Positions 44,865 to 53,802 of a DNA stretch of 64,000 nt are shown here, in pieces. The stretch is from positions 1-64,000 of the forward strand of contig DAHUZT010000114.1 in the NCBI GenBank assembly GCA_027315005.1. Direction: 5' to 3'. Within the stretch, counting starts at the first letter, position 1, and every line of letters begins with the position of its first letter. This stretch comes from Acidimicrobiaceae bacterium (GTDB lineage Bacteria; Actinomycetota; Acidimicrobiia; Acidimicrobiales; RAAP-2). The notes beneath the pieces are model-generated. The model was not told the DNA's origin. It ran no database searches and saw nothing but the letters and a program-made list of their open reading frames with translations. Made by a program: the position numbers and the translations under genes.

Positions 44865-45787
44865 TCACCGCACTGGCCGGTGGGGTGGGTGCCGCTCGTC
44901 TGTTGGCCGGAGTCGTCCAGGTGGTTCCCCCCTCCGAGGTCACCGCCGTGGTGAACACCGGCGACGACACGGTGCTCCACGGGCTGCACATCTCTCCCGA
45001 TCTCGACACGGTGCTCTACACGCTGGCCAACGTGGTCGACCCCGAAACCGGGTGGGGTCGTGCCGGCGAGACCTGGAGGGTGATGGACGGCCTCCGTCGA
45101 CTCGGAGGTGTCACCTGGTTCAACCTGGGGGACCAGGATCTGGCCACCCACTGCTACCGGACACAGCGTCTGGCCGAAGGTGCGTCATTGTCCGAGGTCA
45201 CCGCCGAGCTGGTCCGCGCCTTCGAGGTCGGGGTCCGGCTCTTACCGGTGACCGAAGATACCCTCCGTACCCGGGTACAGCTGGCCGGCGGACCCGAAGT
45301 CGGATTCCAGGAGTACTTCGTACGCCTGCGTCACGAGGTGGCCACGGACGGCATCCGCTTCGAGGGGGCGGATTCCGCCCGCCCGGCGCCCGGTGTGCTC
45401 CCGGGGTTGGAGGATGCCGACACCATCGTCGTGTGCCCGTCAAACCCGGTTGTCTCGATCGGACCGCTGCTCGCCGTCGCTGGAATCAGCGACGTCCTCC
45501 GGCGCCGCCGGGACCGGACCGTCGGCGTGTCGCCAATCGTGGCCGGCAGGGCCCTGAAGGGGCCGGCCGGTCGCCTCCTCGTGGAAGGCGGATTCGAGTC
45601 GTCGGTGGTCGGTGTCGCCCGCTTCTATCGAGAGTGGCTGGGGACCCTGGTCATCGACGAGGCGGACCGCACACTGGCTCCCGCCGTTGAGGACCAGGGG
45701 GTCCGCTGCGTGGTCGCTCCGACCATCATGTCCGACGCGGAGCACGCCGCCGCCCTCGCACGGGTGGTGCTCGATGCGGCCGGGTGA
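44861..45787 (+). CDS. fbiA: 2-phospho-L-lactate/phosphoenolpyruvate transferase FbiA
   Basis: Transfers the lactyl (or phosphoenolpyruvyl) phosphodiester to Fo, giving (dehydro-)F420-0. 308 aa of the CofD family: ITALAGGVGAARLLAGV at the N-terminus, VVNTGDDTVLHGLHISPDLDTVLYTLA (metal and Fo binding), WFNLGDQDLATHCYRT and CPSNPVVSIGPLLAVAG. The GTG at 44861 is chosen because family homology starts there. It is followed by fbiB with a 14-base overlap. fbiC (Fo synthase) and fbiD are not in the window. Confidence 0.94.
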   Translation: MITALAGGVGAARLLAGVVQVVPPSEVTAVVNTGDDTVLHGLHISPDLDTVLYTLANVVDPETGWGRAGETWRVMDGLRRLGGVTWFNLGDQDLATHCYRTQRLAEGASLSEVTAELVRAFEVGVRLLPVTEDTLRTRVQLAGGPEVGFQEYFVRLRHEVATDGIRFEGADSARPAPGVLPGLEDADTIVVCPSNPVVSIGPLLAVAGISDVLRRRRDRTVGVSPIVAGRALKGPAGRLLVEGGFESSVVGVARFYREWLGTLVIDEADRTLAPAVEDQGVRCVVAPTIMSDAEHAAALARVVLDAAG

Positions 45788-46511
45788 GGCCGCTCCGGTG
45801 ACCGTGATCCCGGTCACCGGACTGGACGAGGTGCGGCCCGGTGACGACCTCGGCGGTGTGCTGAGTGACGCCGTCTCGGGAGGTCCGGCCGGCTCGACCA
45901 CCCTCCTCGTAGACGGCGACGTCCTGGTCGTGACCCAGAAGGTGGTGTCGAAGGCCGAAGGCCGCATCGTCCCGGTGAGCGACGATGCCGAGGCCAAACG
46001 TGCACTCATCCGATCGGAATCGGTCCGGATCGTCAGGTACCGGGGCGAGTTGCTGATCACCGAGACCCGGCACGGGTTCATCTGCGCCAACGCCGGCGTG
46101 GACCTGTCGAACGTGGAAGAAGGTACCGCCGCGCTCCTTCCGGTCGATTCGGACCGCTCGGCCCGTCGGATCCGAGCAGTCCTCGGACGCCGGCTGGGAG
46201 TCGAGGTCGGTGTGATCATCTCCGACACGTTCGGACGGACCTGGCGGCGTGGTGTCACCGACGTCGCCATCGGCGCCGCCGGGGTCGCCGGGGTCATCGA
46301 CCTGCGGGGAACCCGCGACGCCAACGGTCGGATCCTGGAAGCCACCGAGGTGTGCGTGGCCGACGAGCTGGCCGGAGCGGCCGAGCTGGTCATGGGAAAA
46401 TCCAAGCGCATCCCGGCAGCCATCATCCGGGGAGTCGACCGCAGCTGGTTGCGGCCGTCGTCGGTGGCGGGCGAGATCGTCCGGCCGCCGTCAGAGGATC
46501 TCTTTCGTTGA
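45774..46511 (+). CDS. fbiB: F420-0:gamma-glutamyl ligase FbiB, ligase domain only
   Basis: Adds gamma-linked glutamates to F420-0. 245 aa of the CofE family: VIPVTGLDEVRPGDDLGGVL, VLVVTQKVVSKAEGRIVPV, TRHGFICANAGVDLSNVEEG, VIISDTFGRTWRRGVTDVAIGAAGV. Mycobacterial FbiB is about 450 aa with a C-terminal FMN-dependent reductase domain that converts dehydro-F420-0; here the protein ends after the ligase domain. A free nitroreductase-like protein is encoded at 62.7 kb and could in principle supply that step. The ATG at 45774 lies inside fbiA, so the pair is translationally coupled. Confidence 0.92.
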   Translation: MRPGEAAPVTVIPVTGLDEVRPGDDLGGVLSDAVSGGPAGSTTLLVDGDVLVVTQKVVSKAEGRIVPVSDDAEAKRALIRSESVRIVRYRGELLITETRHGFICANAGVDLSNVEEGTAALLPVDSDRSARRIRAVLGRRLGVEVGVIISDTFGRTWRRGVTDVAIGAAGVAGVIDLRGTRDANGRILEATEVCVADELAGAAELVMGKSKRIPAAIIRGVDRSWLRPSSVAGEIVRPPSEDLFR

Positions 46512-46553
46512 GCACCTTCCGGGCGCCGACAACCGAGGACCGGGCCCCCACTC

Positions 46554-47516
46554 CTACCCGCTGCCGTCGGCCGCCTCGCGCCGGACAGACGCCAGCACGG
46601 CTTCGGTGCCCGAGGACAGATCGGTCCAGGGTCGCCATCCCAGCTGGATCCCGGCCCGCGCCGGATCGAGGCAGTTCCGGGCGAGCTCTCCGGGTCGGGA
46701 CGGGGCGTGGATGGGATCCAGGGTGGTCCCACCGTGAGCAGCCATCTCGCGGTACAGGTTGTTGATCGAGGTCTCCCGACCAGTTCCGACGTTGCACACC
46801 AGCCCGCCGCCCTTGGTCGCGGATCTCACAAAGGCGTCGACCACGTCGTCGACATAGACGAAGTCACGGGTCTGCTCTCCGTCGCCGAAGATCGTCACCG
46901 GTTCATCGTGCAAGAGTCGGTCGGCAAAGATCGCCACCACACCCGCTTCACCGTGGGGATCCTGGCGCGGACCGTACACATTCGCCAACGCGAGAGCGAC
47001 GAACTCAACGGCGTGGAGCTCACGGTAGGCGACAAGGTAGTCGATGCCGGCCTTCTTCGACACTCCATAAGGCGAGAGCGGCCTGTGCGGCAGCGACTCC
47101 TTGAGTGGGAGTTCGGCGGCATCCGGTTCGCCGTAGAGGGTGCCGCCACTGGCGGCGAACACCACCCGGAGTGCGCGACAGCTCCGTGCCCCCTCGAGGA
47201 CCCGCAATGTTCCGATGAGGTTGATGTCCGCGTCCAGCACCGGATCTGCCACTGACACCCGCACGTCAGCCTGCGCAGCCAGGTGAAAGATCACCTCGGG
47301 TCGTCGGCGATCCATCAGCTCGATCACCTCGGTGGACCGAACGTCCATCTGGTGGACGGTCAGCTGTCGTCCACCTACGGCCCTGGCTTCAGCCAGATTG
47401 GCCAAAGAACCGCTCGAGAGGTCGTCGATTACCTCGACAGAATGACCTTCAGCGAGCAACCGGTCGACCAGCGTCGAACCGATGAAACCGGCTCCTCCCG
47501 TGACGAGCGCCCGCAC
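46554..47516 (-). CDS. UDP-glucose 4-epimerase-like NDP-sugar epimerase
   Basis: 320 aa extended short-chain dehydrogenase: VTGGAGFIGSTLVDRLL, HLAAQADVRVSVADPVLDADIN, ASGGTLYGEPD, YGVSKKAG (catalytic Tyr and Lys) and LANVYGPRQDPHGEAGVVAIF. QADVRVSV and YGPRQDP are typical of actinobacterial GalE-like epimerases such as Rv3634c. GTG start at 47516, three bases after the pyrophosphorylase stop, so last gene of the leftward nucleotide-sugar unit. UDP-glucose/galactose interconversion is the likeliest reaction, but related epimerases use other NDP-sugars. Confidence 0.85.
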   Translation of the reverse strand: MRALVTGGAGFIGSTLVDRLLAEGHSVEVIDDLSSGSLANLAEARAVGGRQLTVHQMDVRSTEVIELMDRRRPEVIFHLAAQADVRVSVADPVLDADINLIGTLRVLEGARSCRALRVVFAASGGTLYGEPDAAELPLKESLPHRPLSPYGVSKKAGIDYLVAYRELHAVEFVALALANVYGPRQDPHGEAGVVAIFADRLLHDEPVTIFGDGEQTRDFVYVDDVVDAFVRSATKGGGLVCNVGTGRETSINNLYREMAAHGGTTLDPIHAPSRPGELARNCLDPARAGIQLGWRPWTDLSSGTEAVLASVRREAADGSG

Positions 47517-47519
47517 CGT

Positions 47520-48614
47520 TCAACTACCCGGGTCGATCCGTTCGCCGTCGACCAGCGACCCGGATGCGGTCACCACACCGGCGCCCACGACCGAGAGCGG
47601 CCGGAGCTCGCAGCGTTGGCCGACCGTCGCCCCGAGGCCGATGATCGAACCTTCGACCGAGGCTCGCGACGCAACCCGGGCACCGGGGAGGAGCACCGAT
47701 CCAACGATCGTGGCACCCTCCTCCACGACGGAGCCGGCGCCCAACACCGATTCTTCCACGACCGCCTCGGATAACACATGCGAACCACGACCGAGGAGCG
47801 AGCGGGAGACACGGGCACCTTGATCGACCTCGACGACCCCGATCCTCCAGACGCCGGGGCCGAGCGAGGTGTCGCGATGAGCGGAGGGTGCGGGAGGCCG
47901 GCAGCGTTCTCCCATCACCAGATCACGGTGCGCCCGAAGAAACGCTTCAGGGGTACCGGCATCGAGCCAGTACGCAGTCGAACCTCGTGCATAGAGGACA
48001 CCCGCCTCGACCATCTCGGGGAATGTCTGCCGCTCGATGGACACCCGTTGGTCACCGGGAATACGTCGGAGCACGGAGGGCTCGAGGACGTAGGTACCGG
48101 CGTTGATCAGATTTGACGGTGCTTCGTCGCGCGGAGGCTTCTCGATGAACGCGAGGACACGTCCTCGGTCGTCCGTGGCGACCACGCCGTATGCGCTCGG
48201 ATCGTCGACCGGGGTCAGCTCGATCGTGGCCTCTGCTTGGGCCCGCCGGTGGAAATCGACCAGGTCAGTCAGGTTCGAATCAGTGAGAACATCGCCGTTG
48301 ACCACCACGAACGTTTCATCGATCCCTGCATGTCCTGCGGCGAAACGGATGGCTCCTGCCGTATCCAGTGGCGCCGGCTCGACCGCGTAGGAGAGCTTGA
48401 CAGCTCCGATGCGACCTCCGGGGTAGGCGTTGATGAACGCGTCCGGCCGGTATCCGAGCGAGAGCACCACATCGTCGATCCCGTGCTCGGCCAGGTGACC
48501 CACTACACGCTCGATCATCGCCTGCTCGGCGATGGGGAGCATCTGCTTGGGCGTTGTCAAGGTGAGCGGCCGGAGACGAGTTCCTTCGCCGCCGACCTGG
48601 ACGACGGCCCTCAC
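47520..48614 (-). CDS. Sugar-1-phosphate nucleotidyltransferase, GDP-mannose pyrophosphorylase-like
   Basis: 364 aa. The catalytic domain opens VQVGGEGTRLRPLTLTTPKQMLPIA (the usual LAGG is QVGG here) and contains VVNGDVLTD, FIEKPPRDEAPSNLINAGTYVLEP and the sugar-site WLDAGTPEAFL. From about residue 250 a left-handed beta-helix of hexapeptide repeats follows (GRGSHVLSEAVVEESVLGAGSVVEEGATIVG). This two-domain form matches actinobacterial mannose-1-phosphate guanylyltransferase (M. tuberculosis Rv3264c). The GTG start overlaps the upstream stop as GTGA. It should use the mannose-1-P made by ManB. Guanylyl specificity is inferred. Confidence 0.87.
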   Translation of the reverse strand: MRAVVQVGGEGTRLRPLTLTTPKQMLPIAEQAMIERVVGHLAEHGIDDVVLSLGYRPDAFINAYPGGRIGAVKLSYAVEPAPLDTAGAIRFAAGHAGIDETFVVVNGDVLTDSNLTDLVDFHRRAQAEATIELTPVDDPSAYGVVATDDRGRVLAFIEKPPRDEAPSNLINAGTYVLEPSVLRRIPGDQRVSIERQTFPEMVEAGVLYARGSTAYWLDAGTPEAFLRAHRDLVMGERCRPPAPSAHRDTSLGPGVWRIGVVEVDQGARVSRSLLGRGSHVLSEAVVEESVLGAGSVVEEGATIVGSVLLPGARVASRASVEGSIIGLGATVGQRCELRPLSVVGAGVVTASGSLVDGERIDPGS

Positions 48615-49363
48615 TTGGCGGATCCGCCAGATTTCTGGGTTGTCGAGGAAGTGGGGGCAGAAGTGGGTGTCGAGGTGGACGGGGTGGAGCTGGAGGTGAT
48701 CGCGGTGATCAGATTAGAGACGGCGGTCGCTGGAGGCTTGGGTACGGGGGATGTGGTCGGAAGGTAGGCCACGGTGATGAGCTGTCCGTTGGAGAATTGC
48801 AAGTCCTGGGGATTGCCACTCGTCTCGGTCCCCTTGCCACGTGAGGTGTAGCTGGGCCAGCTGACGGAAAGTACCACGCCGGTCTTGCCGGCGTCAGGCG
48901 TTCCCCCCGGGCAGATCTCACCATTGGAATAGGTCCGCCTCCCCGGGTACCTGATGGTGGTGGCGTTGAGCTCGAGCCCCTTGTAGTGGCTGACGAACGT
49001 GGCCAGCGTGGCATTGCTGCCCGACTCGGAGCTGTTCAGCGGGTGAACGGTGATCACGCCGTTCCCGTTGGCCGTGAGGCCCGTCTTGGTCGCGTTCGAA
49101 CTTGGGGGGAGGTTGGGCTGCATCTTGCCGCAGATGTCGATGCCGAGGGCCGCGTACCAGGTCTGGCTGGTGGTCGGCGGGCCCGAGGACAATGTGCTCT
49201 GGTGGGTACGTTGGTACCGGCTGAAACCGATGAGGACCAACCCCACAACGCAGATCAGGACGAGAGTCGCGTACCAGTTCACCGGTGCCTGGCCGCGATA
49301 GGTGCGCCCACCACCGGTCGTCGCAGCCCGCTCGACCCATCTGCCCGTCGAATTGCTCGCCAT
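48611..49363 (-). CDS. Single-pass secreted-domain protein, unknown
   Basis: 250 aa. Residues 1-28 are cytoplasmic and basic; 29-50 (WYATLVLICVVGLVLIGFS) are a membrane anchor; the rest is outside. A folded part (about 65-200) contains WYAALGIDICGKMQPNLP and EICPGGTPDAG with two cysteines likely to pair; a Thr/Ser/Pro-rich tail (PSTSTPTSAPTSST) follows. I do not recognise the family. Its stop overlaps the pyrophosphorylase start as GTGA, so it is part of the glycan operon and may help assemble or anchor the polymer outside. ATG at 49363. Confidence 0.7.
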   Translation of the reverse strand: MASNSTGRWVERAATTGGGRTYRGQAPVNWYATLVLICVVGLVLIGFSRYQRTHQSTLSSGPPTTSQTWYAALGIDICGKMQPNLPPSSNATKTGLTANGNGVITVHPLNSSESGSNATLATFVSHYKGLELNATTIRYPGRRTYSNGEICPGGTPDAGKTGVVLSVSWPSYTSRGKGTETSGNPQDLQFSNGQLITVAYLPTTSPVPKPPATAVSNLITAITSSSTPSTSTPTSAPTSSTTQKSGGSAK

Positions 49364-49427
49364 GATCGGACGACACCATACAACCTGATCGCAGGCTCTC
49401 CATCCTCACGCCAGGGAGATGGACGGT

Positions 49428-49453
49428 TCCCCTCCCGTCGTCCCCTCCCGTCG
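49428..49453. repeat. 13-bp tandem duplication upstream of the membrane-anchored protein
   Basis: TCCCCTCCCGTCG is present twice head to tail at 49428-49440 and 49441-49453, between the rhamnosyltransferase stop and the next gene. Confidence 0.8.
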
Positions 49454-49456
49454 AGT

Positions 49457-50338
49457 TCAGCTGCTCGTGTAGCGCACCGCGCAAGCCACACCGACCCGCA
49501 GTCCGATCCCCACGGCGATCAGAGGCAGCAGTGCCGCTCGCCAGCCACTCGAGGACCTCGCTGCGAACCGGAGCAGCGACCGGTGATGTTCGACGATCAT
49601 CCGATAGGGATGGCGATCGGTCGACACGCCCTGGAGGTGGGTCACCTCGCTCGACGGCACGTATCCCACCTCCCATCCTTGACGCCTGAGACGCCAACAC
49701 AAGTCCACGTCCTCGACGTACATGAAGTAGGTCTCGTCGAACCCCCCGACCTGTTCCAGAGCCTCCCGGCGGGCGAGGAAGCAGGCCCCGGACACCCAGT
49801 CGACGGTGGTCTCACCGATCGACACATCGTCGAGCTGAGTCTGTCGGTAGGCACGGGTGAAGCGGTTGTCCGGAACGAACATCCCGAGGACGGCGTGCCC
49901 GACGGCGTCGCCGAACGAAGGGAATCGGCGGGCCGACGGATAGCGATGACCGTCCTCGTCGAGAACACGAGGCCCGGCAACGGCCCAGTCCGGATGATCG
50001 GTGAGCGCCTTCGACAAGCGCGCGGTGGCACCGGGTTCCATCTCCAGGTCGGGATTGCAGACGAGAACGAATGGTGCAGAAGTGGCGGCCAACCCCCGGT
50101 TGACGGCGGCCCCGTACCCCAGGTTGTATCCCGTGGCGATCACGCCGACCTCTCCGAAGAGCAGGCGCGCCCGATCGACCGAGCCGTCGGAGGAACCGTT
50201 GTCGACGATCACCGTCTCGGCGGGCACCTCCCCGAGCAGATCGCCGATACACCGCTCGAGCGCCGAGCCAGACTCGTAATTGACCACTACCGCGGCGAAG
50301 CGGTCGTCGCCCGGCTGACGGCCGACACCGCCGCTCAC
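49457..50338 (-). CDS. wbbL: GT2 glycosyltransferase, WbbL rhamnosyltransferase-like
   Basis: 293 aa GT-A fold: AAVVVNYESGSALERCIGDLL, VIVDNGSSDGSVDRA, NLGYGAAVNRGL, VLVCNPDLEMEPGA (metal-binding region), VDWVSGACFLARREALEQVGGFDE and YVEDVDLCWRLRRQGWEV (catalytic EDVDL). These are the motifs of WbbL, which adds rhamnose from dTDP-rhamnose to a polyprenyl-PP-GlcNAc; rmlD and rmlB lie 3.5 kb upstream. The C-terminus has a hydrophobic stretch (ALLPLIAVGIGLRVGVAC) that may dock to the membrane. GTG start overlaps the next upstream gene as GTGA. Confidence 0.86.
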   Translation of the reverse strand: MSGGVGRQPGDDRFAAVVVNYESGSALERCIGDLLGEVPAETVIVDNGSSDGSVDRARLLFGEVGVIATGYNLGYGAAVNRGLAATSAPFVLVCNPDLEMEPGATARLSKALTDHPDWAVAGPRVLDEDGHRYPSARRFPSFGDAVGHAVLGMFVPDNRFTRAYRQTQLDDVSIGETTVDWVSGACFLARREALEQVGGFDETYFMYVEDVDLCWRLRRQGWEVGYVPSSEVTHLQGVSTDRHPYRMIVEHHRSLLRFAARSSSGWRAALLPLIAVGIGLRVGVACAVRYTSS

Positions 50339-51102
50339 CGTTCCATCGGGGTGAACCGGTACTTCACCAGCGTGATCAGGGCGACAAAGCCGTCACGCCA
50401 GGTGATCTTCTTCCCCTCGTGCACCTCCCTGCCGGCATAGGAAACGGGGACCTCGTAGATCCTGTAGCCACGCCTGAGCACTTTGGCAGTGATCTCCGGT
50501 TCGAATTCGAACCGCTCGGACTCAACGGTGATCCCTTCGAGCACCTTCACGTCGAACAGTTTGTAGCAGGTCTCCATATCCGACAGGGTCGACGAATAGA
50601 GCACGTTGGTGACCAGCGAAAGAAACCGGTTGCCGATCCAATGGAGCGGCATCATGTTCTTCCGCGGCCCGGTGAAGCGGCTGCCATAGACCACCTGCGC
50701 CTTGCCACGGAACACCGGATCGAGCAACGCCTTCCAATCCTCGGGGTCGTACTCGAGATCCGCATCCTGGATGAGCATCAAGTCGCCACGCATGGAGTCC
50801 ATGCCGGTCCGGATCGCAGCACCCTTTCCCCTGTTGCGAGGGTGCCGGATCACCCGCACCGTCGAATCGCTCAACGCCGAGAGCACCTTGTCGGTACCGT
50901 CCGAAGACCCGTCATCGACGACGATGATCTCGACCGGTATTGGAAGGTCCACCGCCCGGATGCGGCGGATGATCTCCCCCACGGTGGCCAGCTCGTCGAA
51001 CACCGGGACGATCACCGAGAGGAGGGAGAAGCGGCAGCTCCGGCCGCTCCCGTTCACCGATCCCGGGTCGTCCTCTTCCGATCCCTGGTCGATCCTGGTC
51101 AC
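50335..51102 (-). CDS. GT2 glycosyltransferase, polyprenyl-phosphate mannosyltransferase-like
   Basis: 255 aa GT-A enzyme of the dolichol-phosphate-mannose synthase type: LLSVIVPVFDELATVGEIIRRI, IIVVDDGSSDGTDKVL, GKGAAIRTGM, LMLIQDADLEYDPEDW and YGSRFTGPRKN. It has no membrane helices, as in DPM1 subfamily III. The start is uncertain: GTG at 51102 has GGAAGG nine bases upstream and is chosen; an ATG at 51162 would add 20 unconserved residues. It ends in GTGA overlap with wbbL. It would load mannose (or glucose) on polyprenyl phosphate for GT-C enzymes such as the large membrane proteins nearby. Confidence 0.88.
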   Translation of the reverse strand: MTRIDQGSEEDDPGSVNGSGRSCRFSLLSVIVPVFDELATVGEIIRRIRAVDLPIPVEIIVVDDGSSDGTDKVLSALSDSTVRVIRHPRNRGKGAAIRTGMDSMRGDLMLIQDADLEYDPEDWKALLDPVFRGKAQVVYGSRFTGPRKNMMPLHWIGNRFLSLVTNVLYSSTLSDMETCYKLFDVKVLEGITVESERFEFEPEITAKVLRRGYRIYEVPVSYAGREVHEGKKITWRDGFVALITLVKYRFTPMER

Positions 51103-51223
51103 CGTTCGGTCCCTTCCGCTCGCCGGCCGGGTACCCCCCGGTCCCCCGGCGGGTGCCCCCATCTCTTGACATTGTTGTCGTAATTGTTGCCCGGGCGCGG
51201 AGGTGGGCGGAAAAGAGTGGGAG

Positions 51224-52177
51224 CTACCCGAGGCCCTCGCCACCGAGGTCATCGGCAAAGAAGCGGGCAGTAGCCGCCAGACCATCGCCGATAGTGGTGG
51301 TCGGAGTCCAACCCAGCCGTTCCCGGGCGAGGGTAATGTCCGGCCGACGCCGGGTGGGATCGTCGGCCGGCAGCGGGAGGTGGACGATCTCCAATCCGGG
51401 ATCGAAGAGCTCGGCGACAGCCCGGGCGAGCTCGAGGACCGTATGCTCGTCCGGGTTGCCGATGTTGATGGGCCCGGTGAGTTCGGAGTCGAACAGCGCG
51501 ATGAGGCCGCTCACCTCGTCGTCGACGTAGCAAAGGCTGCGGGTCTGGTTTCCGTCACCGTAGACGGTGAGCGGTTGGCGGCGCATGGCCTGCACCAGGA
51601 AGTTGGACACCACCCGGCCGTCATCGGGCCGGAGACGGGGACCGTAGGTGTTGAAGATGCGGGCGATCACGACATCGGTACCGAGTGTGCGGTGGTATGC
51701 CATGGTCAGCGCCTCAGCGAATCGCTTGGCCTCGTCGTAGACGCTCCGGGGCCCGACCGGGTTCACGTTTCCCCAGTACGACTCGATCTGGGGGTGTACG
51801 TGTGGGTCTCCGTAGACTTCGCTGGTCGACGCGAGGAGAAACCTGGCTCCCTGTCTCTGAGCGAGCTCGAGAGCCCTTCGGGTCCCCTCGCTGCCAACCT
51901 GCAGCGTCTCCAACGGACGTGCGAGGTAGTCGGGCGGGGACGCAGGGCTGGCCAGGTGCAGCACGCCATCGACCCGGCCGTCGACCGGAAGGGCCACGCT
52001 GATGTCCGCCTCGACGAGGCTGAAGCCGTCTTCGCCATCCAGGTGGGCGATGTTGCTCCGCCTCCCGGTGGAGAAGTCGTCCACACAGACGACGGCATCC
52101 CCTCGTTCGAGCAACCGGTCGCAAAGGTGCGACCCCACGAACCCGGCGCCTCCGAGCACCAACAGGCGCTGACTCAC
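51224..52177 (-). CDS. UDP-glucuronate decarboxylase (UDP-xylose synthase)-like
   Basis: 317 aa. VLGGAGFVGSHLCDRLLERG is the NAD site; HLASPASPPDYLARPLETLQVGS, LASTSEVYGDPHVHPQ, YWGNVNPVGPRSVYDEAKR (catalytic Tyr and Lys) and ARIFNTYGPRLRPDDGRVVSNF are the diagnostic UXS segments. It oxidises and decarboxylates UDP-glucuronate to UDP-xylose. The GTG start at 52177 overlaps the ugd stop as GTGA; ugd makes its substrate, so the pair forms a two-step pathway from UDP-glucose. Confidence 0.92.
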   Translation of the reverse strand: MSQRLLVLGGAGFVGSHLCDRLLERGDAVVCVDDFSTGRRSNIAHLDGEDGFSLVEADISVALPVDGRVDGVLHLASPASPPDYLARPLETLQVGSEGTRRALELAQRQGARFLLASTSEVYGDPHVHPQIESYWGNVNPVGPRSVYDEAKRFAEALTMAYHRTLGTDVVIARIFNTYGPRLRPDDGRVVSNFLVQAMRRQPLTVYGDGNQTRSLCYVDDEVSGLIALFDSELTGPINIGNPDEHTVLELARAVAELFDPGLEIVHLPLPADDPTRRRPDITLARERLGWTPTTTIGDGLAATARFFADDLGGEGLG

Positions 52178-53508
52178 CGACGTCCGATCCCCGAGTACTC
52201 GAATCCGATCCGGCGCAGCTGAGCAGGGTCGAGCAGGTTGCGAGCATCGACCACCACAGGCTTCGACATGACCGAACGGACCTTGGTGAAGTCGAGCCAG
52301 CGGAATTCGTCCCACTCGGTGAGCACGACCAGAACAGAGGCTCCCTGGCAGGCGAGGTACGGATCAGGGTAGGCCTGGACGGGGCTCGGGGCCGCCGAGC
52401 CGACGGTGGGAGTCGGTCCCTCCGCCCCACCCACCTCGACGGTTGTCGACTTCTGGCCGCCGGGGACCTTCACGGTCGGATCGTAGGCCCGGACCGACGC
52501 GCCAGCCCCGACCAGGCGACGGGACACCTCCATGGCCGGCGAATTGCGAAGGTCGTCGGTTCCCGCCTTGAAGGTGAGGCCCCACACCGCCACCACCGAT
52601 CGGTCCAGATCCCCACCCAAAGCCGACCGCGCCTTGTCGACCACCCTGACGAACTGCTCATCGTTGGTGGAGATCGCCCCCTTGAGGAACGAGAAGTCGT
52701 AGCCGGCCTGGTCGGCGATGTGGACCAGTGCCCTGGTGTCCTTCGGAAGGCAGCTACCTCCCCAACCCGGACCGGGCCGCAGGTACTCGAACCCTATCCG
52801 CTTGTCGTACCCCAACCCGAGGATGACGTCGCGGACGTCGGCACCCACCGCCTCGCACAGTCCGGCGACCGCGTTCACGAAGCTCAGCTTGGTGGCGAGA
52901 AAGGCGTTCGATGCGTACTTGATCGTCTCGGCAGTGGCCGCGTCGGTGATCAGCAACGGCGCGTGGGTGCCGCTGAAGAGCTCCCCGACCCGGGCCGCGG
53001 CCGACTGGTCGTCAGCGCCGACCACGATCCGCTCGGGATGCAGGCTGTCTCCCACCGCTGTCCCCTCCCGGAGGAATTCCGGGTTCGAGACCACGTTGAC
53101 GTCCTTGCGCCCGAGGACCCGCTCGACGACAGTGGTCGACCCGACCGGTACCGTCGACTTGTTGACGATGACTGCGTCGGGTTGGAGGTGAGGTGCGATC
53201 TCCTCTGCCACTGCCTCGACGAAGGAGAGGTCGGCCGAACCGTCAGGGCCCTGGGGGGTCGGCACGCAGAGGAACACGAACTCGGCACCCTGCACGGCCG
53301 GTGTCGCACCGACCACGAAACGGAGTCGTCCGGCGGCCTGACCCTCGTGGAGGAGCTCTTCCAGATGGTCCTCCACGATGGGTACCCTGCCCTGCTGGAG
53401 GAGAGCGACCTTTCCGGCGTCGGCGTCACCACAAGTCACCCGGTGACCAAGATGCGCCAGTGTGGCAGCGGTGGGCAGCCCGACATAGCCCACGCCGATG
53501 ACTGCCAC
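52174..53508 (-). CDS. ugd: UDP-glucose 6-dehydrogenase
   Basis: NAD-dependent four-electron oxidation of UDP-glucose to UDP-glucuronate. 444 aa: VAVIGVGYVGLPTAATLAHLG at the N-terminus, NPEFLREGTAVGDSLHPERI, KYASNAFLATKLSFVN, the catalytic cysteine in GPGWGGSCLPKDTRAL, and AVWGLTFKAGTDDLRNSPAMEV. I start it at GTG 53508, which begins the Rossmann strand and has AGGGG seven bases upstream; the frame is open to an ATG at 53655 but those 49 residues are not family sequence. Coupled to the UDP-xylose synthase by GTGA. Confidence 0.95.
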   Translation of the reverse strand: MAVIGVGYVGLPTAATLAHLGHRVTCGDADAGKVALLQQGRVPIVEDHLEELLHEGQAAGRLRFVVGATPAVQGAEFVFLCVPTPQGPDGSADLSFVEAVAEEIAPHLQPDAVIVNKSTVPVGSTTVVERVLGRKDVNVVSNPEFLREGTAVGDSLHPERIVVGADDQSAAARVGELFSGTHAPLLITDAATAETIKYASNAFLATKLSFVNAVAGLCEAVGADVRDVILGLGYDKRIGFEYLRPGPGWGGSCLPKDTRALVHIADQAGYDFSFLKGAISTNDEQFVRVVDKARSALGGDLDRSVVAVWGLTFKAGTDDLRNSPAMEVSRRLVGAGASVRAYDPTVKVPGGQKSTTVEVGGAEGPTPTVGSAAPSPVQAYPDPYLACQGASVLVVLTEWDEFRWLDFTKVRSVMSKPVVVDARNLLDPAQLRRIGFEYSGIGRR

Positions 53509-53802
53509 CGAGTGGCCCCTTCTTTGGGGTAGTACTCGGACCGCTCCCCCGCCGTGGCCGAAATAGGAGCCGGCAGGACCAGATTCGGGCTCGTTGACCT
53601 GCTTCCGGGCAGCACGGCGTCGATCACCGATCGGACCAACGTGACTACCACTCATCGGTCACTGCCCTCGCTCCCATCTGGCGGTGTCCGAACTCACCGC
53701 TCCATCCGTTCTTCATCGCGGTTTGCACTCGTACGACCACGTCTTGTCGGTTGATTCCTCCTGCGCCTGAAGCGGGAGGGGGGTACCGGCACCGCTCGCC
53801 GA
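53509..53802. other. Gap of 294 bases between rmlD and ugd
   Basis: No convincing gene is visible. The in-frame extension of ugd up to 53655 is Arg/Gly-rich and unlike the family. The gap presumably holds the ugd promoter on the minus strand, but I see no clear -35/-10 pair. Confidence 0.5.
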
